Both the position numbers and the translations under genes were made by a program. A stretch of DNA of 64,000 nt from Lunularia cruciata. Its lineage: Eukaryota > Streptophyta > Marchantiopsida > Lunulariales > Lunulariaceae. The notes beneath the pieces were generated by a model that did not search any database, was not told where the DNA came from, and saw only the letters and a list, made by a program, of their open reading frames with translations. Each line of letters begins with the position of its first letter. Position 1 is the first letter of the stretch. The stretch lies in assembly GCA_948567375.1 (NCBI GenBank), contig OX419755.1, forward strand, positions 30,013,001-30,077,000, read 5' to 3'. Below are positions 19,977 through 29,721 of this stretch, in pieces.

Positions 19977-20330
19977 CTAATAGTCAATGCTGAAACCCAT
20001 GGGGTATAACACTGCTCCCCCAACTAGCACATCATATGACTCAGCTATCGTCGCAATAGCCTGAGCTCTCACCACCGAGCTATCAATCAGATGACTAGGC
20101 TGAACGTGGACAACAAGCTCCCCATGTGTGATGTACTGTGTCAAACCACCACCTAGAGATGTCTGGATTTGAAATGGACACCTCTCCACATTGGTCTTCC
20201 GTAACTCCAGACCGACAACTATAGCCTCCCCCAACATAAGGGGCTACGCACCAAAGTCTAACAAGACTCTTTGTGGTGTATAGACCTTCCCTAAAGGTCC
20301 CACCAAACAAAAAATCCCCTTGTGGTTATC
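19977..20330 (-). pseudogene. Retropepsin of element C
   Basis: The minus strand reads GKVYTPQRVLLDFGA, a stop, PLMLGEAIVVGLEL, NVERCPFQIQTSLGG, HLIDSSVVRAQAIA, DVLVGGAVLYPMGFSIDY and a TAG at 19977-19979. The active site is D-F-G rather than D-S/T-G; the second copy J has D-F-D at the same place. The end stop is shared with J (TAA at 29719-29721), so it may be a genuine end of the gag-PR frame. Confidence 0.72.
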
Positions 20331-20802
20331 CAATAGGACAACACCAGGTGTGAACCACGCTCTCTCAAAGGCCGGTCTAGCTGGCAACTCCTCCAGTCTA
20401 GCCGCTGCTGCTTGCCATAAACCACTGGTCGCTAAACGGTCCCATGCTCCTCAACCAAGTCAGCTCCACTACCAACCACCTCTGCTCTAGTAGTAGGAAC
20501 TACACCATCCCTACTCTCACACAACATGGCAGCCAACCAAAACACTAGGGTTGGGTCAACTCCCAATGTAAACATGTCACTGGCTGAAAACAAAGGATGT
20601 CGCATAATCAGCTAAGCCGCCCCCAACATCATGCTAGACTATTGAGTCTAGCATGATGTTGTACATTGTTGTTGTTGTGCATTGTACACATTGTTGTACA
20701 TAATTACCTGTGTAGTAGCAGGTGGTTGAGTAGTAGGTAGTCCATCATGTACTTCATCACCACCTACCACACCTGCACTGGGACGTCTAGGAACCATGGA
20801 TG
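20331..20802 (-). other. Gag-protease spacer of element C
   Basis: The minus strand encodes a segment containing FTLGVDPTLVFWLAAMLCES and LVEEHG, with stops. It is matched by the 94-codon open stretch at 29096-29380 in J, so it is part of the polyprotein, not a separate gene. No known domain is recognised. Confidence 0.6.
20625..20660. repeat. Perfect 16-bp inverted repeat with 4-base loop
   Basis: AACATCATGCTAGACT (20625-20640), ATTG, then AGTCTAGCATGATGTT (20645-20660). J, at about 29090, has only one arm followed by ordinary coding sequence, so the hairpin is a feature of this copy and not of the family. Confidence 0.9.
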
Positions 20803-22606
20803 TCATCTACAATGCCTCAGATAGCGTGAAAGACTGGGGAAGTCTGACTGTCTCCCAACCTCTCCTCTCTGTGGGTCCAACTCCACTGATGCTCCTCTAG
20901 GCTTTGGAGCACGTACTGCACTCCTAATCACTGCTACAGATGCATCCACTTGTGCTGCTCCGCACATGAAGTCCAAAGCATCTCTATCACCAACATATGA
21001 GGTGGAAGCCTCAACACCCGAATCTGATCTCCTCTGAGCAATAGCCATACTAGCCAATCTTTGCTCCAATTGCTCAATCCGAGAAGCCATAGCTATGTCA
21101 AAAGTAAGGGTAAATACTGCACCCCTACTAGGTGTAGATCCTCTACCACCACCTCTACCACCTCGTCCCCCATGAATTGGAGCTCCTCTACTACCAACCA
21201 TAGCAGCCCTACCACTCCGTAACTCCAGGTGTAGGTCAAAACACCGGTCACTAGTGTGACCAAATCTGTGGTAGTGCTCACACTGCCTCTGTGTTGGCTG
21301 TGATGCACCAGAGGTATCAGGTCCGCTGCCTTGAGTACACTCTCTCCTATGATGAGGTCCACCACAAGTCCAACAAGCAACACCACCACTCATTGGCTGA
21401 TGTTGACCCAAAAATGAGGGTAAGGGTCTAACTCCACTAGGCCCTCCACTTGCTCCATAGGATCTGGGCTGTCCACCCTATCCTCAAAAACCAACTGGAC
21501 GTGGTGCACTCTGCTGCACTCTAGAAGAAGTCACAACCGTGGATGAGGCCTCCCTACCAAATCTAGATGTCACTACTCTCTCCTCCACCATGTTGAGCTC
21601 AATACGCTCAGCCAAACCAAAGACTACTGCAAAAGTGGGCGAAGTAGCCTGCAACAATGTAGCATCACAAACTCTACGTCGTAACTCACTATCTAATATC
21701 CCATACCAAAATTGGACTGCCTGGGCCTCAGTAACTCCCTGAGTGAAACTGATCAGCCGCCTCATGCGAGTGTATACCTTGCGTAGGCTCTCTCCAGCCT
21801 TCTACTGGAACTCCTGCAAGCTCCTCAGCTTGTCAGTCCGCACTCCCTAGTAGTTCTGCCTCAAACACAGGAAGAACTCTACCATAGGGTTAAACCCCGG
21901 TACCACACCACCTCCTGCAGCAGTACCTCCACTCGTAGTAGCACTATCTCCAGCTAGTGCACCTCCACTAGCTCCACCCACACTACTCGAGCTAGAATCG
22001 TAGGTACAGCCAATCTACTCCTGCCACCGAGCTTGAAGTGATGGTGACATAGTGTGGAGACCAATACTGTCTCCATAACTCAATCTCTTCCAAATGAGCT
22101 CTCCTGAACTCATGGTAGTCATCCATTGGTGGACCCTCTAGATGCTGAAACAACCCCTTCCATGCCATGAAGGGTGTGAACAAAGTTGGGTTCCGCATGT
22201 GCTGCAGATCATACCAACTATCAAACTCCTGGATGAAGTCATCCAACTCAATGGTACCCATTGTACCAAAGTAACGCCTAGGGCCTTTGGAGGCCCCATA
22301 AATCTCGTCCATGTCCCACAACAACGGTGCGAACACACCAAGTGCACTCTCAACTGAATCAGCTCTTGTGTCAAACTCCAACTCAGAGTCAATCTCCTTC
22401 CTCACTAGGACCTGAGATACAAGTTGATACCGAGCACCACTCCGAGTAAACCCACTGTGTACTGCAAGGCTAACTCCTCTAGAATCTCCAAAGAACTCCG
22501 TCATGACAAAGTAACCACAACAGCAAACCCAAACCACCAACTGCAACCACAAGTCGCAACCGCAAGTACCCCACCAAGTGCCAACACCACCAAGTGCCAA
22601 TACCAA
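20803..22606 (-). pseudogene. Gag of element C
   Basis: Parts: 21992-22606 (204 codons) with a capsid-like region (DDFIQEFDSWYDLQHMRNP, AWKGLFQHLEGPPMDDYHEF), 21484-21765 (FTQGVTEAQAVQFWYGILD), and 20803-21411 (202 codons) with two knuckle-like motifs, CWTCGGPHHRREC and CEHYHRFGHTSDRC (the second Cys is Tyr), a Gly/Arg-rich tract (HGGRGGRGGGRGS) and a coiled segment (IEQLEQRLASMA). At least one frame change and several stops separate the parts. Gag would package the RNA. Confidence 0.78.
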
Positions 22607-22941
22607 CTAAGCACCACCCACTAATGTAACTCTAACCGAGATAACTACACTAGGGGAAAGGGCAACCTGTAACCTGCCATCATAACATGCACTCTCACAA
22701 TCTGCAGGTCATCACTTCTTGCCTCACCAGAGAGAAACAAAGGTAGTCTGACTGGTCATCACTCCAGCCTCACCACCAAGAGCACACCAAAGCACCAACA
22801 CTCAAAAGTCAGAACACCTCACACAAACGTGGTACACAAACAGGAAACAGAGAATGGAGGGGGTCCAATCACAAGAAATCTAAACAAAAACCCTCCATCT
22901 CATAACACAACACGGGACTGACTCTGCCACCATTTGGCATT
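22607..22941 (-). other. 5' leader and possible PBS of element C
   Basis: No ORF is seen. At 22918-22932 the minus strand reads TGGTGGCAGAGTCAG, similar to the initiator-Met PBS consensus TGGTATCAGAGCCA. A TG..CA boundary (TGACATAAG) lies nine bases away at 22942. The match is imperfect. Confidence 0.4.
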
Positions 22942-24301
22942 TGACATAAGAGAAGTTTGTATCTAAGTCATGAGCTACCGGGATTACCAAGAATGGGATC
23001 AAACTGCCCCTCCTAGCCAAAGCTACATGTGTATAGATAACAATGGAACAGTCACTAGGACAACAAGTGAGGGTGGACCAGTTGGCTAGGGCACCAGTCT
23101 AGGAACAAGAGATCTAGGGGTCAAACCCTCTTGCGCACAATCTAGCAGGAAAGGCATATTTTGCCAACCAATGACCAAGCTCTACTCTAAACTAGCTAGC
23201 CTCACGCTAGCAAGCTAGCTTGCTGGCCCTTCTAGGCCTTCATAGCCTCTCATAGCCCACAGTCCTATGCCTTGAAGCCTCTAAACGCCAAATGAGGCCT
23301 TTCTTGTTGCCACTTCAAACCTCCTCCAAAATTGGCAAGACTTCTCCAAATTTGCAAAAGTCCTCCAAACTAGCAAAACTCCTCCAAATCTGGCCAAACA
23401 GCAAAAACTCCTCCAAATCTGGCCAAAATCTGACGTAAATCCCAACCAAAATCTGACATAAACCCTAAAGTTGGCTATCCGCCAAATCCTCCGCTAACTT
23501 TCCACTCGAGCCAAATTGACAAACATGAGTTTTATTAAATCACAAATTCATGAGAAGAGCTTCCCAACTCCACCTTCAATTTGACTTTCTGAGCCCAACT
23601 TGTAGCAAATTGGTCATGCCTTCACCTCTTGAGCTCAAAATCACAACCATTGCTCAAAATTTGCTCCTTCTTTGCTCGAAATTTGGCCAGCGCTTCCGCA
23701 CACCGTCTGCCTAATTGCCAAATCTGCATCAATTGAACGAGCTTCTGCACACTAGGGAAACAATGAACTTGAATCAAGCTACCAACGATCCACCAAGCTT
23801 GGAGATACCACCAACACTCAAAGTGCCGTCACCCAATTTCCCCCTGACTTCACTTCTCTAATGTAATCAGATTGCTTACCACTCTCAACTCAACTCAACT
23901 CAAATCAATACTTGATCTGTCACTGTATAAACTACCAACAATTGGGCATTGATACAGCCACACCCACTCAAGCATACAGAATCCAGGTGACACTCGCCGG
24001 CCTCTGTCCACCATAGCCAGGAACTCGAAGGCTCAACATCAGAGAAGTGAGCTCTAAAGCTCACTTCTCTGATGTTGAGCCTTCGAGTTCACTTCTCTCA
24101 TCGTCACGGTCCCATTGACGGCACACTTGAGGGTGCAAACGGTGCAAAGTGACAGTGGGCTCCACCGTGAAGTCAGTACCCTGAACAAAAAATCTAACCG
24201 TCAGAAAGTAGTCTCTGAGAAATTGCTGAAATAACTATAACTTCTATCACTGTAACTCTAGTGTCCGAGCATCTAGATGCGGCACTACAAATGGCATGAC
24301 A
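22942..24301 (-). repeat. 5' LTR region of element C
   Basis: The outer 436 bp (23866-24301) match 14401-14845 at the other end. The inner roughly 920 bp has no counterpart there, so either the 3' LTR is deleted or the LTR/leader border lies elsewhere. It is non-coding, with CAACTC microsatellite-like runs near 23887. It ends GGCATGACA at the target site. Confidence 0.6.
24021..24090. repeat. Perfect 33-bp inverted repeat with 4-base loop
   Basis: The left arm is 24021-24053, the loop CTAA is 24054-24057 and the right arm is 24058-24090, with no mismatch. The matching LTR copy near 14585 has only an 11-bp hairpin (GAAGTGAGCTC) at the same spot. Confidence 0.93.
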
Positions 24302-25720
24302 TGTATCCACCCCAAGGTCTTCAACTTCATTGTCTCTTTGGTTACTCGTTCTTGCAGTCCCTTCACTTCAGCCAGCAGATACTTCACCACCTGCAACTTG
24401 TTCCTTACCTTCATCCCAGACTGCGGAATTACCTTCTATTGCTCTTTCAATAGCTCCAATAGTGGAGTTACAACCTGCACCAAATATTGTATTCCTCCCA
24501 ATGTCTCTTAGTCTTTGGCCACATCTTTGTACTTTGCTTCTTCTGCCAGCTTCTTCTTCTGAAGTCTCAATCTTTGTACTTTCAGCAATATTGCTTCTGA
24601 GCTTCCCTCTTCCTTACCCGCTGAACTTAGGCCCACAGGGTACTCCTTCTCTTCCACAACCAGGGCTACACAGGGATTAGCATTTCTCTCCATACCGTCA
24701 ATGGTCGCATGAAAATCTTCATCTTCTTTTGCTTCAGCCGATTGTTGAACTTCACCTTCACCTTCAGTCTCACTTCCCGATTCCTCACTTTGTAATGTAA
24801 GTTTCTCTTCTTCTTATTCCTCTCCTCTAGACTCTATCTCCCCTTCAGTCTTTGTCTTTGAAGGTTCTGCTTTTACCACCGTCTTACTCCGCACCGTGAG
24901 TCTTTGTATCTTCTTTTGGGTTGGAAGTAAGCTACTTCTTTGGGTTGAATCTGCTTCTTCTTCTTTGGGCTTATGGCTTCTTCTATCTCTCGTTGTCTTG
25001 TTTTAAAAAAATGATCATCATTGGCTCACAGGTGCACCATGTAGTGTTGTTCTTCTTCCTCTGCTTCTTGTCTCAAATTTGGTTGAAAGTGTGACACCAT
25101 GCAATGCCTCTCCTCCGCTGTAAACAAATTCAATTCAAAGTAGAAATGTGCTGCAAACGGTGTGAAATAGTGTGGAGGCAAATTTTTTCTCTAATTGACA
25201 ACCATCTACCTCGTTTGCTAGTAGAAACACTTTGCCCAATTCACCTTCACTCCTACAAACATCTGGTGGAAGAAGACCGACTGTTGCATGTTCACATATG
25301 TTGTCTGTTTATATTTGAACATTGCCATTATTGCTCCCATGATGCTCCGCTTAATCAGGTCCCAATAGGACTCCACCTTGTAACCATTAGTTGTACGTAG
25401 AGCAACAAAGGAATTGCACATTTCTGCAGTCTCTTCTATAGCTTCACACTTCCGATAGAAGGTGATCCCCGTTGGCTCTCTTGCTTCTTTTCCCAACACT
25501 AACCTCCGATCTGACTCAGTCCATTGAGCCGGATTTCCTTTCTTCCCCTTGACTTCACAACCGTCCTCACAATTACTAGCAACTATCTCTGCCATGACTC
25601 TTGGGAAACTAAAATCCAGTTGCATGCTAAAAAGGTAATACAAAGTCTATTCAAGACTTCAATCCTTGCTATGACATCTAACCTCCAAATTGCAGAGCTC
25701 CTTACTATGAGGTGTTCTGC
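24302..25720 (-). pseudogene. U3 ORF of element A, N-terminal and middle part
   Basis: It continues the ORF split by C. From 25720 down: a start like QFGGxMS, then SFPRVMAEI, GNPAQWTESDRRLVLGKEA, TNGYKVESYWDLIKRSIMGA, TTYVNMQQSVFFHQMF, VNWAKCFY (25218-25643 open for 141 codons), an acidic middle, and the coiled coil to 24302. Stops and frameshifts break the rest. At 25720 it abuts the inverted LTR tail K, so the true 5' end of the LTR is missing. Confidence 0.75.
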
Positions 25721-25721
25721 A

Positions 25722-26355
25722 ATTTGTTAGTTAATATGAGTGCTCAGCCTATTTAAAGGAGGCATTTGCCGTCTTATGTTGTTCAATGCTCATAATTTCT
25801 AAAGATAGATAAAGCAAAGTGATGTATTTCAGTGCTTGTCTCTTAAGCTTAATTCCAAGTATCAAGTTTGTGCTTGTGTTTGGGAGTGTGTGGAGAATTT
25901 TGAAGTGCAAGTCAGTGAGCTTATTGGATGTTGGATTCCATAGTGCTAATCTTCATTTTGTGTATTTGATCCTAAATGAAGTGCAATCAAAGCAATGTAG
26001 CGTGAGTTTGATTGAGGAAGTTGTGCCTTCAATAGAAGGGTGGAATGCAATTTTGGCAAGTCATTTTATAGTGAAGTAGCACTCTTTGGGAGAATCTAAA
26101 TCATCACAATCAAAGTTAGTTTAGAAAGATTGGATAGTATTGTGATTATGAGGGTGTAATTTGTGACAAGACTGCAAGTCAATGCTTGTTACTCTCTTTT
26201 GGGTGTGGTTTCTACATGAGAGACTAAAGAAGAACTCAAGAAGAACTACATTGTTATTGTTTTCTTTGTATTTGACCATTTTTGACTCATATCTTTGTGG
26301 GAACAAACTCTATTTATCTGATTACCGCAAAAGTGATACTTGTTGGGTTGTCACA
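25722..26355 (+). repeat. Giant-LTR tail (K), promoter/R/U5 part only
   Basis: From CAGCCTATTTAAAGGAGG (TATA-like) to GGGTTGTCACA at 26355 it matches the tails of the other units, in + orientation. It lies between two minus-strand ORF fragments: the N-terminal end of A's ORF on the left and the middle of F's ORF on the right. It is the remnant of a + strand unit inserted into F, cut back on its left side. Confidence 0.75.
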
Positions 26356-28440
26356 ATCTACAACTCCTCTTGATACATTCACAACTTGTCTTCAAATTTG
26401 GCTTTCAATGCTTCCTTCTCCCTCATGCACTACCAAGGTGAACTTCTATACTTCTAATCAAAGCGTGCACCCTGTCTTCTTCTTGATATCTTCCTAGCAA
26501 CTCACGCTACCATGCTTCATCTTTCTCTGTTGCCTTTGACTTCAAGCTCTCCAACTCTTGCTCCATTACTACTATGATGGCTTTCAAATGCAAAACCTCA
26601 ACACAAGCATCATCAAAGTCTCCCTTCAATTTGTCAACCAATGCATTTTGCTTCCTCATGTCTTTGGCTTGCCTTTCTATCTCACTTCCCTGCTTCACAA
26701 ATTCTTCTTGCAAGTTATCAAAAATCTTCCTCCAAAGTACTTCATCAACCTAAAGTTCTTTGGCTTGCTCTTCTCCTTAGGTTAACTTCTTCTTTAACTA
26801 CAAGACCTCTTCCCTCCAATAATTCACTACTTGCAATTCATCTTGCACTTCAAGATGATCTTTCTTCAACTCCTCCTTCGATTGCTTCAACTGCAACAAC
26901 AATAGACAAATGATCTTTGACAAGTACTCCACTCCATCAAAGTTTCTTGCCTCTTCTTGATCTTTGTATGTTGCTTCTATTGGTGCTTTGTCAATAGGAG
27001 CCTTACTCCAAAATCTTGATCTTCTTATCTTTAAAGTCATCTCCTTTGTGCTCTCTTCCTCTTTATTGGCTTTACTTACTTTCCTTATACCTGCAACTAC
27101 AATCTATAGACTTCTCTTTGATCTTATTCCTCTCTGGATTGCTGACTTTGGTTCATCCGTTGGATTCTCTTCTATTTTGATTATTGGCAATTCTAGACAA
27201 GGAATGTCTCTTCTTTTCATATGATAGATTGCCATATAGAACTCCCAATCTTTCTCCTCAACCTCCTTCTCCATTGACTGCTCAACTTCAGGTTTGTTAT
27301 CACTCTCACTGCTCGACTCTTCACTCTATAGCATGAGTCTTGCTTCTTCTTTTTCCGCCAAGTCCTCTAACTTGTACTCAACTTCTCCTTCTGATTCTTC
27401 TCTCAGCGACAAGACAAGACTACCTTGTGCCTCAACTTCAGCGTACTTGTCTTCTATGGCTATATTGGGGGCACCATCTCTTCTGGTCAACTCTACTTCT
27501 TTGTCTTTGGGATTTTCACCTCCACTCTCTGTTGTTATCCAGTCTTGGCAAAGTGGTTGTTGGTACTTTGGATTTGGTGGATGTACTACTGCTCTTCTAC
27601 ATTTGCTTCTCTTTGCAAATCTGGATGGAAGTGCAACACCATCTTTTATCTCTTGGCTGCACTCAACAGGTTCAACCTGAGGTAAAAATGCATTGCAAAT
27701 GGCACTTGGTAGTGTGGTAGTGATTTGTCTCTCCAATTCTAGATCTCTCTCTAGAAAGCACTTTGCCTAATTGATTGGTTCTCTTGCAAATATTTGATGG
27801 AAAAATACAGCTTGATGCTTCATGACATAAGTGGTTTGCTCCAGCTTGAAGATTTCCATCATTGCTGCTATGATACTTTGCCTTGTTGGGTCTCAATAGA
27901 TATCCACTTTGTATCCATTCTTCAAACATGGAGCACTAAAGGAATTTTGCACTTCTACAATCTCTTTTTCAAACTCTCCTTTCTTGTAGAATGCAAACTT
28001 AGTTTCCTCACCAACCTCTTTCTCCAAGACTAGTCTCCAATCCAACTCTGTCCATCAGCCTGATTTCCTCTCTTCCCTTCTTCCTCTAGACCCTCCTCAC
28101 AATTACTTGCAGCTATTTCTACCATGAAACCTAGAAAACTCTGGTTCCAATTCTAGGCCAAAAAAGTGATCCAAAGTCTACTCAAAACTTTGATCCTCAC
28201 TATGACATCTAACCTCCAAATTGTAGGATTCCTCATTGCTAGTGAAGGATATGTGTTTCCACTCCTCATTGGCATCATGCAATCTCTAACTCTTTGTCTC
28301 CAGAAAATCATCTCTTCCCTTGGATGAGAAATTCTCACTCTCTCAAGATTCTTAAAAATCAAACTCTTGGTTAGCTTCATAACAAGGACTCCTTTGGGAC
28401 AACTACTTAGTGGTATAGGATACTTGCATGACATTTCAAA
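26356..28440 (-). pseudogene. U3 ORF of unit F
   Basis: N-terminal part: SCKYPIPLSSC region, then a degenerate conserved domain. The middle acidic segment is 27326-27736 (EGEVEYKLEDLAEKEEARLM). The coiled coil includes KQSKEELKKDHLEVQDELQV and the 68-codon stretch 26507-26713 (ERQAKDMRKQNALVDKLKGD). There are many stops and shifts. The C-terminal block is absent because the copy ends at 26356. Confidence 0.68.
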
Positions 28441-28851
28441 AATCTCTCAATGAAGTCTCAATCTTATAGTTCTTCATTGTGTGGTCATTCCTTAATCACT
28501 CTTCACTTGATAATCACACATTTTGCATGCATTCCTCTTCTCATTGTCAATTTTATCTTGCTCACACCTTAGCTATTTTCTTGCTTGTGCATTCTAGGCT
28601 GGCAAACCTATAGGAAAGTGGTTACTATGTCTTTGTATTAGGTTGATCACCCAATGCAAGGTTTCCTTACTTTGGGTTTCTCTTTTGACAGGTCCAATCT
28701 GAGTTCTTCTTTTCCTAACACAAAGTAAACTACTTTTGGTTTGACCCAAAGACATTATTCTCCTTCTTTTGTTGTGAATTTGTGTTCAATCTGACTTTGG
28801 CTGTACACTTCTTCTTCAAAATACAATAAAACCAAAAATATGGGTACCACA
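26356..28851 (-). mobile_element. Giant-LTR unit F, 5' part
   Basis: The right end reads TGGGTACCACA (28851), the outer end of U3 as in the complete units at 39322 and 57915. The coding part runs 28440-26356. 28441-28851 is the non-coding start of U3, in which I see no other feature. The tail side is replaced by K at 26355. Confidence 0.75.
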
Positions 28852-29400
28852 ACTATAGTGACTAGAAGGGTAGTACATACTCTAGAGCTTAGAGGAGTGT
28901 TATTGGAGTTGGACTCATAAAGAAGAGAGGTTGGTAGACAAGTCAGACTTCCCTAGTCTTTCATACTCTCTAAGGCACTATAAATGATATCCATGGCTCC
29001 TAGATGTCCTAATATAGGTGTGGTAGGTGGTGCTAGGAGTGCATGATGTACTAGATATAAGGCAATCACTTGCTACTATATAGGTTGAGTCTAGCATGAT
29101 ATTGGAGGCAACTCAATTGATTATGTGTCCCTGTTTGTTCTCTGCTAGAGACATATTTACATTAGAAGTTAACCCAACTCTAGTGTTTTGGTTAGTGGCC
29201 ACACTTTGTGAAAGTAAGGATGGTATGGTTCTTGCTTCTAGAGTAGCGGTGGTTTATAGTAGAGGTAACTTGGTTGAGGAGTATGGGATCTATTCAATTA
29301 CCAATGGTTTATGGAAGGCAACAACTACTAGGTTGGAGGAATTACAAACTAGACTGGAGGTTGGAGGAATTACAAACTAGACTTGCATTTGGGCAAGCGT
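28852..29400 (+). pseudogene. Gag end and gag-protease spacer of J
   Basis: 28860-29080 matches the C-terminal tail of C's gag (RGVLLELDS.REVGRQVRLP). 29096-29380 is open for 94 codons (FTLEVNPTLVFWLVATLCES, NLVEEYG) and corresponds to the spacer of C at 20380-20610. A local duplication of GGTTGGAGGAATTACAAACT lies near 29331-29379. Confidence 0.65.
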
Positions 29401-29424
29401 AGTTCAATATTTAGTGGGAACTAT

Positions 29425-29721
29425 AGGGAAGTCTTATTAGACTTTGATGCACACCCTCTTATGTTAGAGAAGGTTGTAGTTTTGGGTCTTGGGGTATAAA
29501 AGACCAATATGGAAAGATGTCCAATTCAAATCTAGACATCTCTAGAAGATGGTTCTACATAGTACATCAAATGTGGGGAGCTCATTGTCCAAAGTTAAGC
29601 CAATCATCTGATTGATAATTCTATGGTAAGAGCTTAGGCCATTGCAACAACAATAGAGTTATATGGTAAACTAGTTGGTGAAGTAGTGTTATATCCCATG
29701 GGTTTCAACATTGACTACTAA
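29425..29721 (+). pseudogene. Retropepsin of J
   Basis: It reads VLLDFDAHPLMLEKVVVLGL, TNMERCPIQI, CGELIVQS, NHLIDNSMVRA, GKLVGEVVLYPMGFNIDY and then TAA at 29719-29721. The active site is D-F-D against D-F-G in C. The terminal stop sits at the same codon as in C. Confidence 0.65.

Larger units (their letters stand above)
14294..24301 (-). mobile_element. Element C: Ty3/gypsy with cytosine methyltransferase and PHD finger
   Basis: A 10.0-kb insertion starts TGTCGTGCG and ends GGCATGACA, inside the U3 ORF of A. The flanks repeat TGTA (14290-14293 and 24302-24305). The reading of A is continuous across the junction when compared with D at 51580-51640. Read on the minus strand: 5' LTR/leader, gag (22606-20803), gag-PR spacer, PR, C5 methyltransferase, RT, RNase H, integrase, PHD finger, PPT, 3' LTR-like repeats. 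PR and methyltransferase share one frame, and RT through PHD share another. All frames hold stop codons, so the copy is dead. Confidence 0.85.
1365..25720 (-). mobile_element. Element A: giant-LTR Ty3/gypsy element, interrupted by B and C
   Basis: Read on the minus strand: 5' LTR (24302-25720 plus 12557-14293, split by C), PBS at 12532-12549, gag (9990-12531), insertion of B, then protease, RT and integrase (1365-3499). The pol reading is Tat/Athila-like (FIDD RT core, GYNQVSIQEEDK block). The 5' end of the LTR is lost near 25720 and no 3' LTR is in view. Coding is broken by stops, frameshifts and a deletion of RNase H near 1808. Elements D (46601-53613) and I (53614-64000) are better preserved relatives. 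Confidence 0.8.

Noticed and set aside
22918-22941. Certain PBS of element C
   Set aside because: The similarity to the initiator-Met PBS is partial and the LTR border is unclear, so it is given only as possible.
24296-25643. A + strand gene around 24330-24680 and 25104-25400
   Set aside because: The minus strand holds the U3 ORF of A with conserved motifs; these are its shadows.
29096-29380. Independent 94-codon gene
   Set aside because: It matches the gag-protease spacer of element C and lies between gag and protease of J.
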